From assembly GCF_032452875.1 (NCBI RefSeq), contig NC_083890.1, positions 42,778,483-42,842,482 of the forward strand: a DNA stretch of 64,000 nucleotides. The letters run 5' to 3'. This document shows, in pieces, positions 10,571-21,453 of the stretch (within the stretch, counting starts at the first letter, position 1; each line of letters begins with the position of its first letter). Origin of the DNA: Bos javanicus. Taxonomy: Eukaryota; Chordata; Mammalia; Artiodactyla; Bovidae. The notes below the pieces were generated by a model. The model made no database searches. It was given only the letters and a program-made list of their open reading frames with translations, and was not told the DNA's origin. The position numbers and the translations under genes were made by a program.

Positions 10571-10985
10571 ACAAAGGAGACCATCTATTGTCCCTCCCAG
10601 GAGAGCAGATGCCAGGAATCCTTGGGGGTAATGGGCATGAGGCTGCCATAGCGTGTCAGGCTGGTGACCAGTGAGTTTGCAACCTTAGATCTCACTCCTA
10701 GTCCCAGATAGAAGGCGGGTGGGGGAAATTTGGAGTTCTTCAGTCTACTCACGGAACCACACATAAGCTCACACACTTACATGCATTCCTATCGAGACGT
10801 GTACTATGAATGTAATTGCTCACTCATACCCAAGCTATGCTTGTATATGAAACCATACACTGTGAAAATGAGGTGGAAATAGGTGAAAGTTGGGTCGGGG
10901 GGGGCGTTAAGTGGGTGAGTCTTGAGGGTCCCATCATCCCTGCTTCAACCAGAGAGCTCTGCTTTTGTCTGTTATATGCATTGTG
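10571..10985. other. Unassigned sequence, no gene seen
   Basis: No named repeat. A short G-run lies at 10898-10904. Confidence 0.35.
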
Positions 10986-11065
10986 GTGGTGATGATCATT
11001 TAGCAGTTTGGTTATGTCTGACTTTTGTGACCCCATGGACTGTAGCCCACCAGGCTCCTCTGTGC
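10986..11065 (-). mobile_element. 80-bp truncated BovB-tail/Bov-tA insertion
   Basis: Only the terminal part is present ('gttatgtctgacttttgtgacccc', 'tagcccaccaggctcctctg'). It is bracketed by atatgcattgtg (10974-10985) and atacgcattgtg (11066-11077), a 12-bp target duplication with one mismatch, so it integrated already truncated. Confidence 0.85.
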
Positions 11066-11177
11066 ATACGCATTGTGCTTCTACTTAAAGATTTCTTTTA
11101 AGAAAGGGTTCCATGGCAAAAAAAGAAAAAGAACTTTGGAAATCCCACTTGATATAATCAAATTATATATATATATG

Positions 11178-11275
11178 TTCCTATTATTTTATAAATGAGG
11201 AAATGAGGACACAGAAGGTTTAAATGACTCAGCTGAGTTCATAAAGACAAAAGCATTGGTTTAAGGGCTCCAATC
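11178..11275 (-). mobile_element. Probable MIR fragment
   Basis: The 'ttttataaatgaggaaatgaggacacagaaggtttaaatgactcag' pattern matches the reverse MIR core. Divergence is high. Confidence 0.5.
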
Positions 11276-11279
11276 CAAT

Positions 11280-12735
11280 ATTTTTGTTTTGTTTTTCTAT
11301 AACACCCTGCAGAGAAAGAAAGAATATACACAAAGACGATGAAGCCTGGATGTTTTTCAGAACTTGGTGTGTTTCTCAATTTTAGTGGTCAAAGGTTTGA
11401 GAACCGGCTTATTAGATCTTTTAATTTTTCTAACTATGATTTTATAGCTAGAAAAACATTAGCTATGGGGGTAGAAATGTAGATTAAATTAACACAGTTA
11501 TGTATCAAATGACCATGTTAATACAATTTTCAATTCAGCTCTAAAGTTGAATTAGAATCTACTTAGACATGCTATACTAATCAGAAATATATAGCAAAAA
11601 TGAGATCATTGTGTTTTAGACAGGGCCTCGAGAACCATTAGCCCAATTTTCTAAGCACAGAAGGAGGCAAAAAGTGATGACAGGAAAGTTTGTGAAGAAG
11701 TTCATGAGTAAATGTTAATAGAATTATTCACTCTGGAGAAGAAAGAACAAAAGAAGCTAACCGTTGTCCTGGAGCATAAAGGGTCTCTCGACTGAGACGC
11801 AGTCCCTTTCTCATTCACAGGAGGACAGAATAAAAGTGGACCTTTTGAGAGACCACAGGAGGTTCTAGGTGGTGGAGTCTGTAGGACAACGTTGAGGTTC
11901 CCCAGGCTGCGCTGAGCTATAAGGACCAGAGGCAGTGCCCGTGAAGTGCCCTGTCCAGGGAGGAAATGGTAGCTGATGACTCAGGGTCTCTGCTATTATT
12001 TCAGAAAATATCAAGCATCACTGTATGGCAGAAGCTAAAGGTAATTCACCAACAGGGCATAGAGGTGGGAAGGAGAAAACTGGGGCACCACTTTCCACCT
12101 GTGGGCTAAGATGGCCACTGAGGATACCCTCCTGCTCTGCACGCTGTCCCAGCCGTGAGTGCTCTCTGTACCCCACCCTGCCTTCCTACTGTCAATCAGA
12201 GAGTCCCAGAGGCCTGATAGTCCCATGGTTGAAGTCTATGGATGAGCACTGGGTATAAGGCAAAACCCTTTCTGTAGAAACTTATGCATCTAATGTTCTT
12301 ATCTCTTAATATGCTGTTGTAAAGGTCTGAAACATGGCAGAGTTTGAGAACACAAGTTAGGTAGATAACACAAATGGCTATCACACACCCTTCCCCCATG
12401 TCACCTTTTCCCCCTTTCTTATCAGAGAAGGCATCTGAAGCTGATGGAGTGGGGTATATACAGTTGGGGAAAGGATGCAGACACGTCTCCCTGGAGGGGG
12501 TTGTGATAAGACATATACTCACATGAAAAGTGACAGAGATATGCTCATAGGAGTCACTAGCTTAACTCTTAATACCACGAGAGCACCCACATCAGGAGAG
12601 CAGGACTGTCCACTCGTCCATCTCTCAAGTTCCCTTTTTTCGGACCCCAGGTGTAATGTTGCTATATTCTATCTGTAGCTAACTTTACAGCCCCAGGGCC
12701 CAGTGGTGTGGATATTTGTAATGGAAAAAAAAAGA
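11280..12735. other. Repeat-poor unassigned sequence
   Basis: About 1.4 kb without a repeat I can name. A 108-residue minus-strand frame at 12196-12522 lacks a domain. I see no splice-flanked exon I would defend. Confidence 0.35.
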
Positions 12736-12739
12736 TTCA

Positions 12740-12960
12740 GAAATACAGTGATTATTCACTTCAGTTTTAAGGGACCCAGAAGATGTATTGGAATCCTATG
12801 GAATGAAAGCGTTATTTGTGACTGAGTGGAAGATTTTTGTTTAATTAACTCCAAGTCATCGGCTTAATTAGAAAGTGAAATCCAAGATTTCAGAAAGGCA
12901 TATTTACAAATTGTTAATTATGAAAGCAAGCAAAAAAGCCAACTCCACAATAAAACTCCG
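12740..12960. other. A/T-rich repeat-free island, enhancer-like
   Basis: Contains several TAATT/TTAATTA cores ('gtttaattaactcc', 'ggcttaattag', 'ttgttaattatg') in otherwise unique sequence. Such cores bind homeodomain proteins. Function is inference only. Confidence 0.3.
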
Positions 12961-13539
12961 ACTCACTAGCCTGCCCCGTGCTTTGAGATCCTTGGATGAC
13001 TTGTGGTCCAGTGACCAGTTCACTTTCAGGAAGAAGGAAATGAGCTGCTGAGACTGTCTCCCCAGGACAGACCTTGACTAATTCTCTTGTTGTTCCTACC
13101 TTTCTCAGTCTGGGTAAAGTCATCAGCTGGAAAACTCAGCTTCAGCCAGTGAGACACTGTCTTGCAAATTCCAAGGATTTAGCAGGAGTGGGTATTAATA
13201 ATTTGCAGTGTCTGGTGGTGACTCAGGTCTCAGCAGACTGGCTGTTTAATTTGCAGCCAAGCTCCGTTTCTCTGACGGCGGCCCCGATCCCCACACATTT
13301 CTTCCAGCACTCCTCATTTCACAGGAGTCTTTGAGGATATAGACATGCCTCTGTCTTCACGCTTCTAGACGTATGAGACACCCAGGAGGCAGTGCAGGGC
13401 CCTTTGAGTGTGAGTTGTTGAATCAGCCTGCTTTGACTGATTTTCTGTCACGAGTCTGCTGTTGAGAGCAGCTGTGTCCCAGTTATTATTCAAGCTGAGA
13501 AAACGTCAGCTTTTACCAATTGACTTGGGGAAGTCATGG

Positions 13540-13757
13540 GTCTTCCCAGGTGGCGCTAGTGGTAAAGAACTCACCTGCCAAAGCAGGAGACATAGGAGAT
13601 GCAGGTTTGATTCCTGGGTCAAGAAGATCCCCTGGAGTAGGAAATGGCAACCCACTCTAGTACTCTTGCCTGGAAAATCCCGTGGACAGAGCAGCCTGGT
13701 GGGCTACAATCCATGGGGTTGCAAAGAGTCAGACACAATTGGAGCAACTTAGCACAT
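13540..13757 (+). mobile_element. Bov-tA SINE, full length
   Basis: Head with 'cttcccaggtggcgctagtggtaaagaa', B-box-like 'ggtttgattcc', then the body through 'agagtcagacacaattgga'. No clear target duplication was found. Confidence 0.9.
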
Positions 13758-14045
13758 TCCTCCATGTTGACCTATGGACAGGGCATAAGAGACGTGTACA
13801 CTGCTCAATTGCTGGTTAATTACAGCAATTTTCTATGGATTTTTAAAGACTGGTATTTCAAGGACTGATCTGAGCAATTATTTCACTGGTCATCAGTATG
13901 AAATGGAAGAGATGAAAACAGCAACAAGATGGCATGTACATCATGACTATTGAATGAAACAACTATAGTTACAAACATTCTTTTAAGTAAGCTACTGAAA
14001 TAAGGAAGAACGGTGGCAACTAAAATTTATTTAAAGGCTATTTGA

Positions 14046-14104
14046 TCCAAGAAGATCCCACGTGCCTCGGAGCAGTTAAGCCCATGTACCACAATTATTG
14101 AACC
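14046..14104 (+). mobile_element. 59-bp CHR SINE fragment with long target duplication
   Basis: The insert carries the CHR interior ('aagatcccacgtgcctcgg', 'agttaagcccatgtaccac'). It is flanked by perfect 19-bp copies of ttatttaaaggctatttga at 14027-14045 and 14105-14123. Only an internal piece of the SINE was inserted. Confidence 0.85.
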
Positions 14105-14123
14105 TTATTTAAAGGCTATTTGA

Positions 14124-15061
14124 AACTTTTCTCCCTCCAAATGGCATTTCATCTCTAGCACAATGCAAACATCCTTTGAAACTTTCTCGCCCACTGACTG
14201 TGCCCCACCCGCAGTCCACATCTCTTCTCTCTTTTTCCAAACTCCTCAAACATCTCAGGTCCACATAATTGCACAGTCCTGGCGCCCTGCTCCACCCTAC
14301 TCCTTTTCTTACCTCTTACTGGATTCTATTCCACCAGAAACGCTGACATCTCCAACGGGCTTCACTCCAGCTGATCTTGGCTCCTCTCAGTTCTGCCCTA
14401 CCTCCCGATTCTGCAAACGAAGGACTAAAAGAGCAGCACAGCAGCTGTCTTTTACAGGTGGGAAGAGCCAGAGGCTCTGAATAATTCCTGCTTTTTTTTC
14501 TATTAATTATACAGGAAAAGGCCTAAGACCTGGCCATAGCAAGGGAAACGATCATCAAGTAATTCACTCATATTAACTGATAATTAGCTGGAGGAAACAG
14601 AGTGAGGTTAGAAAAGCAAGAGAGAGAAGGAAAGAGAGGGAGCAAGAGAGAGAAAAGAAAGAAAAAAGAGAAGACATCAGTTCCTAGCAAAATTTTGCTT
14701 GAAGTCTCAAATTCAAAGTTCCAACTCTGATCATGGCAATCTAGACGTGGCCTTATTTGTAATAAAATTTGTAAATAAAGGTGAGACACTGTGACAAAAC
14801 TGTGCCCAGAATACATCATGTGAAGAAATATATAGTATTAATAAAATGATAATGGTGGCTGCTGGGGGAGGTAGACATGTAAGAAATGTAATTTTGAAAA
14901 AAAAAGATGAACTGATAATACACATAGAATCAAGCTATAACATCTCCCAAGCTACCCTAGCCTTCAATATCATCATTATTGAAACTCTCTCCATTGACAT
15001 AAATACTCTTCACTGTCTTTCTTCTTCCTTTCCTTCCTCCTTTTTATCTTCTTCTCACTGT
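14124..15061. other. Unassigned sequence with a purine-rich tract
   Basis: No gene is supported. 14591-14674 is an almost pure GA tract, and 14160-14460 has weak resemblance to ancient LINE sequence that I cannot confirm. Confidence 0.35.
14591..14674 (+). repeat. Purine (GA/GAAA-rich) low-complexity tract
   Basis: Dominated by A and G with scattered GAGA and GAAA units. It could form unusual structures but is common in mammals. Confidence 0.85.
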
Positions 15062-15211
15062 CTTAACCCACTCAGGCTGCTATCACAAACTACCATAGAC
15101 TGTGACTTATAAATGACAGACTGTTATTTCTCACTGTTCTGAGGCCTGGAAAGCCCAAGATCATGACACCAGCAGGCTTGGTGTCTGATAAAAGCCCACT
15201 TCCCAGTTCAT

Positions 15212-15434
15212 GGGCTCCCCTGGTGGCTCAGATGGTAAAGAATCTGCTGGCATTGCAAGGGACCTGGGTTCAATCCCTGGATTGGATTTGATCCCTGGGT
15301 CGGGAAGATCCCCTGGAGAAGGAAATGGCAACCCACTCCAGTATTCTTGCCTGGAGAATTCCATAGACAGAGGAGTCTGGTGGGCTACAGCCTATGGGAT
15401 TGCAAAGAGTCAGACACGACTGAGCAACTTTCAC
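15212..15434 (+). mobile_element. Bov-tA SINE nested in MLT1
   Basis: Full-length element with a local duplication in the head ('gattggatttgatcc'). The flanks tcccagttca (15201) and tcccagttcg (15435) mark the target duplication. Confidence 0.9.
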
Positions 15435-15579
15435 TCCCAGTTCGTAGACAGCTGTCTTTTCACTGTGTCCTTGCATGGCAGAAGAGGTGAGGTTACTCCC
15501 TGGGGCTTCTTTTATAAGGTCACTCATCCCATTCCTTGGGGTTCCACACTCATAACCAAATCACTTTGCAAAGGTGTGT

Positions 15580-15793
15580 GTGTGTGTGCATTAGTGGCTC
15601 AATCATGTCCAACTCTTTGTGACTCTATGGACCATAGCCCACCAGCCTCCTCTGTTCATGGAATTCTCCAGGCAAGAATACTGGAATGGTTAGCCATTTC
15701 CTTCCCCAGGGGATCTTCCTGACCCAGGAATGAAACCCAGGTCTCCTGCATTGCAGGCAGGTTCTTCACCGTCTGAGCCACCAGGGAAGCTCC
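15580..15793 (-). mobile_element. Bov-tA SINE nested in MLT1
   Basis: Reverse-orientation copy ending in 'ctgagccaccagggaagc'. Its tail side abuts a short GT run at 15574-15588. Confidence 0.9.
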
Positions 15794-15879
15794 CACCTCC
15801 TAATACCAACATGCTGGGGGTTAGGACTTCAACATATGAATTTGAGGGGGACACGCAAATGTTCAGCATATAGCAGTCA

Positions 15880-16570
15880 CCTTCAAGATTATTCAAGGAT
15901 AAAGAGATTGATGGATTTTTTCCCGTCCACAGGGCTCCTGCCACACTGGTTATATCCCGTTGTCATCTAGTCTAAGGACCACACCACATTCCAATGGGCT
16001 GGACATCCATCCCAGTACCCATGCCTTACTGGCTGTTACCTGTTTTGAATATCACACGGGCCACATCTCACAATAGTATAGAGGGATCCGTATATGACAA
16101 AAGTGAGAGTCTGAGTCATTTTAGAATATTTTTGCACATGGGTAGTTACTGGTATCTGCATTTTCCAGATCGAGGAACTGAGGCTGGGATCTGAATGCTC
16201 CCAACTTAGCTTCTGTTCATGCTGGTTCTCCTACAGTGCCAAGGAATGCCCACAACCAGCTGCCTCCATCTTTGCTGTGAATTTAGGGTGACAACTGATG
16301 GAATGACCTAGTGAGACCTCAGAGAACAAACGAGGACTTTACTGTCTTTGTGTGAAAACATGCGGTGTAGTCACAAACTGTGTTGGGATCCAGAGTCACC
16401 AATGGCATCAGGACCCTTTGGGGCTGCCTGTCTGTCTGGTTCTGACTCATCCTAAAGCCCCTGCTAATTGTGCTGGCCGCGTGGGTGACCCAAAGCTTCT
16501 CTCGCAGGAGGACTTCCTAGAGAGGAGCAAGGCCTCCTGCCATCACGTCCGCTGTCAGCCTGTAAGATAT
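15880..16570. other. Mostly unassigned, with a possible MIR piece
   Basis: 16140-16235 ('ctgcattttccagatcgaggaactgaggct') looks like reverse MIR. The rest shows no repeat or gene I can support. Confidence 0.35.
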
Positions 16571-16571
16571 T

Positions 16572-16609
16572 AAAACTGACTCGAAAAAAAAAAAAAAAAA
16601 CTGACTCGA
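16572..16609 (+). mobile_element. Poly(A)-only insertion with target duplication
   Basis: The 13-bp word aaaactgactcga occurs at 16572-16584 and again at 16597-16609, with only A residues between the two copies. This is the footprint expected when LINE machinery integrates nothing but a poly(A) tail. Replication slippage is a possible alternative. Confidence 0.6.
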
Positions 16610-17290
16610 GATAGTGTTGAAAAATGTTTTCCTTTCCGGTATGCTAATAAGAACAAGATCATATACAACCGATGTGTATCGCAGCAGGACTGTTCCGTGG
16701 CCGAGGCTTTTAATGAGCTGTTTTGTAATGAGGGCCGATCTGCAAACAGTATCTGGGTGCTAGTCAAAGTTTAAAGACCTCTGATTCCCCCCAACACACA
16801 CCCTCATCCAAGCCATGGCTTTAATTCTTTTAAACAGTAACATTAATTGGCTGTTAAGTAAAACAGGACAGAACACAATAGATTTATGATATTTTGAGAA
16901 GCGACACCAGTTCTCAGGCATTCAGAGAAACAGGCTTGGCTTTTATGAGCTAATTATGATTTAGTGGTTTCTCTCACCCTGTTGAGTCTGTGGGCTGCCT
17001 CTAAAATGGATCTGGGATGAATGTCAAAATCAGGATTTACAGTCAAACCTTTTCAACATAGAAAGCGCAGGAGAAGTTTATTGTTTTATTTTTTTCTCCT
17101 AAGCAATATTTCCTTCTGCATTTCTATGCTGCTAGATTTTGTAGAATTTCCACCCCCATCCTAGCTTTGAAATGGTGTCTATAAATTACTTCTCCTGTTA
17201 AGGCTGCTGTATCATCAAAAAGTGATTGTTTTTGCAAGCAATCACGAGAGAGCATGTCAATTTAAATAATCTCTTTTTTTCCATCTCACC
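16605..17290. other. Repeat-free island, candidate conserved non-coding element
   Basis: About 700 bp with no recognisable repeat. It contains words such as 'ggcttttaatgagctg', 'gagctaattatgatttagtgg' and 'gtcaatttaaataatc', rich in homeodomain-type TAAT cores. No open frame is convincing. Confidence 0.35.
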
Positions 17291-17622
17291 CCTTTTCTCC
17301 CTCACCCTCTACAGGAGAACTGCTATCATCTTGGTTTTCCCACCCTTTCACAAATGAGCAGAAACTGACAAAGCTTGATGAACAAGAGATCTTTCTTCTT
17401 TTTCCTACATCTTTTTTTTTTCCTGCTCTCTCTTTGAAATGAGAACTGTGTTTAGCTGTTGCCTTCAGGGACAGAAGACCCTAGGGATCAGGCTCCAAAG
17501 GTTTCATCCTTTTCTCCCCTCGAACATGAGGAAATCAGGCAGTTTCTTTTCCAATGGGAGCCTCCCTTCTCTTAATTTATAAAGTAAGGCAGTGATGATT
17601 TCTAAGATCTCTTCCAACTCTT

Positions 17623-17819
17623 GAAAGTGAAAGTTGCTCAGTCATGTTCTACTCTTTGCAACCCCGACCCCATTGACTATACAGTCCAAGGAATTCTCCA
17701 GGCCAAAATACTGGAGTGAGTAGACTTTCCCCTCTCCAGAGGATCTTCCCAGCTCAGGAATCAAACCCCAATCTCCCTCATTGCAGGCGGATTTTTTCAC
17801 AAACTGAGCCACTAGGGAT
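17623..17819 (-). mobile_element. Bov-tA SINE
   Basis: From 'gaaagtgaaagttgctcagtc' to 'actgagccactagggatg'. It is moderately diverged, with a small duplication in the 'accccgacccc' block. Confidence 0.88.
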
Positions 17820-17849
17820 GTTACCTATATATGGCCCAACAGTAATTTG

Positions 17850-18555
17850 ATGTGTGTTGTTGAAGGAGACATGGCAACCCCAAATATGCTGCTTTGGCAT
17901 AAGAATTATTTTGAGCTAAATTCAGCTGAGGTCCTGAATCCCTTATCTGCCAAAAAACAGAGTCTCCTCCAAATAAATGAGCTGCTGTATCCCCTCCCTG
18001 GGAGCCAGCGTTACCTCTTCCTCTCAGAGACCTCTGGCCAGCACCACACCCAGTCGGGCATTGTCAGAAAACCATCATAACTCTCACCTATTCTCTTAAG
18101 GGCCCATTTATTTCCCCTAAAAGTCATTTGTCTTCTCGTAAGTGCTCTTCTTCCTCCCTTATGAAAACGTGACAGTGAAAGTGAAGGTTGCTCAGTCGTG
18201 TCCGACTCTTTGCGACCCCATAGACTACACAGTCCAAGGAATTCTCCAGACCAGAATACTGGAGTGGGTAGCCTATCCCTTCTCCAGGGGGTCTTCCTGA
18301 CCCAGGGATTGAACCCAGCTTTCCCATATTGCAGGCAGATTCCTTACCAGCTGAGCCACAAGGCACAGTGACATGTAAGCCCCAAATTCCAACAACCTCC
18401 TTTGAATCACATTTTTTTTTTTCTGTGAACTCTCATGTATCTATATAAATCAAAATCTGTCTTTTCTCTTGCTAATCTGCCTTTTGTCAATTTAATTTGC
18501 AGGCTTCTATGAACAGAACATACAGGGTAGTAGAAAGGGCTTTTTTCCCCTGACA
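17850..18555 (+). mobile_element. ERV-type LTR (family B) with nested Bov-tA
   Basis: The LTR body reads 'aaccccaaatatgctgctttggc', 'ccctgggagccagc', 'cttaagggcccattta', then after the SINE 'cttgctaatctgccttttg' and an end at 'ttttcccctgaca'. A second relative lies at about 21660-22410. No internal retroviral genes are adjacent, so it is a solo LTR. The family name is not assigned. Confidence 0.6.
18175..18364 (-). mobile_element. Bov-tA SINE nested in LTR
   Basis: From 'cagtgaaagtgaaggttgctc' to 'gctgagccacaaggc'. It interrupts the LTR between 'ccttatgaaaac' and 'gtaagccccaaatt'. Confidence 0.9.

Positions 18556-18558
<3 letters not shown>

Positions 18559-18588
<30 letters not shown>
18559..18588 (+). 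repeat. (GT)n microsatellite
   Basis: Uninterrupted GT run of about 15 units immediately after the LTR end. Confidence 0.95.
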
Positions 18589-18591
<3 letters not shown>

Positions 18592-18677
18592 GAAGTTATA
18601 GAAATGCCGATGGAAAGGATGAGGCTAGGAGTAGTATTTTTCTTTAAAAAAATTTTTTATGAGGAAAGTGTCATAAT

Positions 18678-18811
18678 ATGGAATTCTCCAGGTACGAATA
18701 CAGGAGTGGGTTGCCATTTCCTTCTCCAGGGGATCTTCCTGACCCAAGGGATCAAACCCAGGTCTCCCTCATTGCAGGCATGATTCTTCACCATCTGAGT
18801 CACCAAGGAAG
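18678..18811 (-). mobile_element. Bov-tA SINE, tail-side part missing
   Basis: Contains 'ggaattctccaggtacgaat' to 'ctgagtcaccaaggaagc', i.e. the head and middle only. Confidence 0.85.
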
Positions 18812-18814
18812 CTA

Positions 18815-19663
18815 GGAAATTTTGTGGCGAAAGTACCACTCACCAAGCTTCTTATCTCTACCAGGAACCTCTCTACAGTACCTTATCAGTACAGTTCTCC
18901 CTTCCCTAGTTAAGGGTGTAAGCATGGCATGCACTGGGTGTTTAGTTTTGATTTTTGGAGGTTTTTGTTGGGTGTGGGGAGAGTGAGGAAAAGAGAGAAG
19001 CAGCAGATGCCAATTCAAGGCCAGCAACTTTTCAAATGGCCTCAGACCACAGTTATTTAATTGTAAAGTTTTGTGTTTTTGCTCTATTATATTTTGGTTC
19101 CTTTCTTATTGGACAATCCTTGGAGGTTTTTCCTGACATGTTGGAAGGAGGAAGTTGCACCTCTGGTCTCTTCCCTGATGTCTCCATAGAAGAGACCGTT
19201 CAAGGACTTAGACCAGAGTCTAGAAATAGCCTCTGAACATTTGATTAGATTACATATTATATGCAATTTATTATCTATTATATATTGCACCATCGACTAT
19301 GCAGTACACCCAAGATGCCATCATAGAGAATATACAGCTTTATAATATGGCATAGTTTATTGCAGCTACAATTTATTGAATATTAACTATGTGCCAGACA
19401 TGCTATTAAGCCTTTTTCTTATGTTTTCTCATTTACTTTAGATGATTTAGTTTATATAAATGGTAATTTCAAATGACACTTGGTGTTAGTAATTTCTTCC
19501 AAGCATTTTTCCTGTCTCCAGATCTCCAGAATAAAGAAGTTAAGATACCTGGGAAAGGATTCAACAGTAAGGATGTTCTTGCAAACAGATGAGCATAAAA
19601 AATAGGAATCATTAGAGTTCCTAACCCTAGCTCCTCCCACCGCCAGCACCCAACGAAACTAAC

Positions 19664-19664
<1 letters not shown>
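18815..19664. other. Unassigned, with a MIR piece
   Basis: 19368-19450 ('tttattgaatattaactatgtgccagacatgctattaagcc') is reverse MIR. The remainder shows no gene or nameable repeat. Confidence 0.4.

Positions 19665-19700
<36 letters not shown>
19665..19700 (+). repeat. (AC)n microsatellite
   Basis: Uninterrupted AC run of about 17-18 units. Confidence 0.95.
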
Positions 19701-19705
<5 letters not shown>

Positions 19706-20105
19706 AATTTCTAGTACAGAATAATTCAAGGGTCCCATTAGATTCTAAAACCTTCCCAGCTGGGATAATTGGCTTTAGAATCTTCCCTCATCCCCATGAC
19801 TCTCTCTCACATGCCAATATCTCTGACACATAGATAATTTATGAAAACAGAGTAGACACTTTTTAATAATTAAGTGATAGCTAATAGGAGCTTTTAAAAC
19901 AAGCCGTAAGAGCTTGGAAAAGGAAGGGAAACCAAGATAGTTTGTCACCCACATATTTATTGGGAGTGACTCCAAAAGGCCCTTCACCTTGTACCCCACT
20001 ATCCACGACTGGAAGCCCCGAAAAGTTTGGTGTGTTTGTTAACCAGGGTCTTCTTCCAGAGGTGTTTAAAGCCGCAGTCGTTTCAAGGCAGAACCAGATG
20101 CCTGC
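19701..20105. other. Unassigned sequence, no gene seen
   Basis: Unique-looking sequence leading into the island at 20.1 kb. Confidence 0.35.
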
Positions 20106-20109
20106 CCCA

Positions 20110-20460
20110 GTCTCCATCACCCGGCATCACCCACTCTATTTTCTCCAAATTACAGTGCAAACAATAACACAGGTAAAATTAGGCACGGCACTAATTACGC
20201 GGCGCAAATGTGTCAAGGATATAGAATGACAAACGGCAGACGCCGGCCGTGTTGTGTCGTATCAAGTAATCTCCCGGCTGCCGAGCCCAGGAACAAAGGG
20301 AGACTTGTGCCCTGTTTGTCTAACATGCTCCATCTCACAAATTGGAAATCCTTCCTAATTAAGATATTGTTCAATGTCCTTTGTTAGCAGATTTTAACAA
20401 TGTTAATTAGGAGGTTAGAGTGATCATTGTTCATCTAGCAAACAATTAGGGTGATTCGCA
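20110..20460. other. Repeat-free island, candidate conserved non-coding element
   Basis: It retains CpGs in an A/T-rich setting ('ttacgcggcgcaaatgtg', 'gcagacgccggccgtg'). It carries repeated motifs: 'taatta' cores, 'tgttaattagg', and SOX-like 'attgtt' and 'cctttgtt'. No repeat or coding frame is seen. Confidence 0.4.
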
Positions 20461-20799
20461 CTGTAGCTTTTGAGAAACTTCTGAGCAAAACAGAGGAGTT
20501 TCCCTTTGGCAGGGAGGGGAGCTGGGAAGGGAAGGAGCAGCCGGGATGGGGAGAAGGGGCAAGGCTACTCCTAACATTTTTGGGCCTCGGACCAAGGCAA
20601 AGCGTGAGGAAATGTCAGCTGCGGGTGTTGCAGCTGGTGGAGAGCAGTGCGGGCCTTGACCTTGTGGGATAACAGTATTTGCAGATGCAAGGTCCATTCC
20701 CCCCATGGTTCTCGTCTTGATAATTCAGGAGACTGTGGTTACAGAAAGCAGAGTCCGGAGATCTCTTAATCATCTGGTTGAGTAAGGGCAAGGATGGAG

Positions 20800-21302
20800 T
20801 GTAGGACCTGCTATCTCAGAAAGAAACATCTGGCACGTCACATGTGTGAAGCTAAAGGAGTTTGAGAAAACAGAAGATGCAGGAAGGTCACACTGACCTC
20901 TCCTCTGGTTGCCCTCCCTGAGACAAGTCAAAAAGCCCTCCTGTGAGAGCTGCCCTCCCTGGACCAGGAGGAGAGGAGCGTGCCTGGCTCCAGAGACAAA
21001 GGAATGCCAAGAAGGATCGGAGCGCACAGGCCTGGCGATACGTCCCCCGGTTTACTCCCCTGACCTCACACCCTTGGCCCTAGGTCTTCCTTCGTGACTG
21101 CCCTCTTCATCAAATCTGGGACACACACACCCAAATCTCACTTTCTTCAGGTCATCTCCATTTCGTTATGAAACTCCTGTGACGTTTACAGTTTACATTA
21201 AATACATTTGTATGTGTATCTCCTGTTAATCTTTGTCAATTTAGTGTTCAGACCCAATCAGGCACCCTAAGAGGCTCAAGGAAAACTTTTTCCTCCTCTG
21301 CA
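20800..21302 (+). mobile_element. ERV-type LTR (family A), plus strand
   Basis: Shares ordered blocks with the copies at 26.6, 32.4 and 36.96 kb: 'gctaaaggagtttgagaaaaca', 'aaaaagccctcctgtgaga', 'ccctcttcatcaaatct', 'tctcctgttaatctttgtc', ending 'cctcctctgca'. No retroviral genes are adjacent. Confidence 0.65.
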
Positions 21303-21315
21303 GTTAAGGATACAA

Positions 21316-21453
21316 CATCCCCTGGAAGAGGAAATGGCACCCCACTCCAGTATTCTTGCTGGGGAAATCTCACGGACAGGGGAGCCTGGTGGGCTACAGT
21401 CCACGGGATCACAAGAGTCGGGTGTGACTGAGCACAGCACAGCACAGCACAGT
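21316..21453 (+). mobile_element. Bov-tA SINE, head-truncated, with (AGCAC)n tail
   Basis: Begins at 'cccctggaagaggaaatggc' and ends in four AGCAC-type units. Confidence 0.85.

Larger units (their letters stand above)
15062..15876 (-). mobile_element. MLT1-type (ERVL-MaLR) LTR with two nested SINEs
   Basis: Three separated blocks form one LTR: 'ctcaggctgctatcacaaactacca', then 'tcactgtgtccttgcatgg' with 'cttcttttataaggtcact', then 'cacctcctaatacc' and 'gttaggacttcaacatatgaa'. Two Bov-tA copies in opposite orientation split it. Confidence 0.82.

Noticed and set aside
13540..13757. tRNA gene inside SINE heads
   Set aside because: Bov-tA and CHR heads descend from tRNA and keep a B-box-like ggttcgatcc word, but they lack the acceptor stem and cloverleaf of a functional tRNA.
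15210..15722. 170-residue plus-strand frame
   Set aside because: It reads through a Bov-tA, MLT1 sequence and another Bov-tA, so it is a chance frame over repeats.
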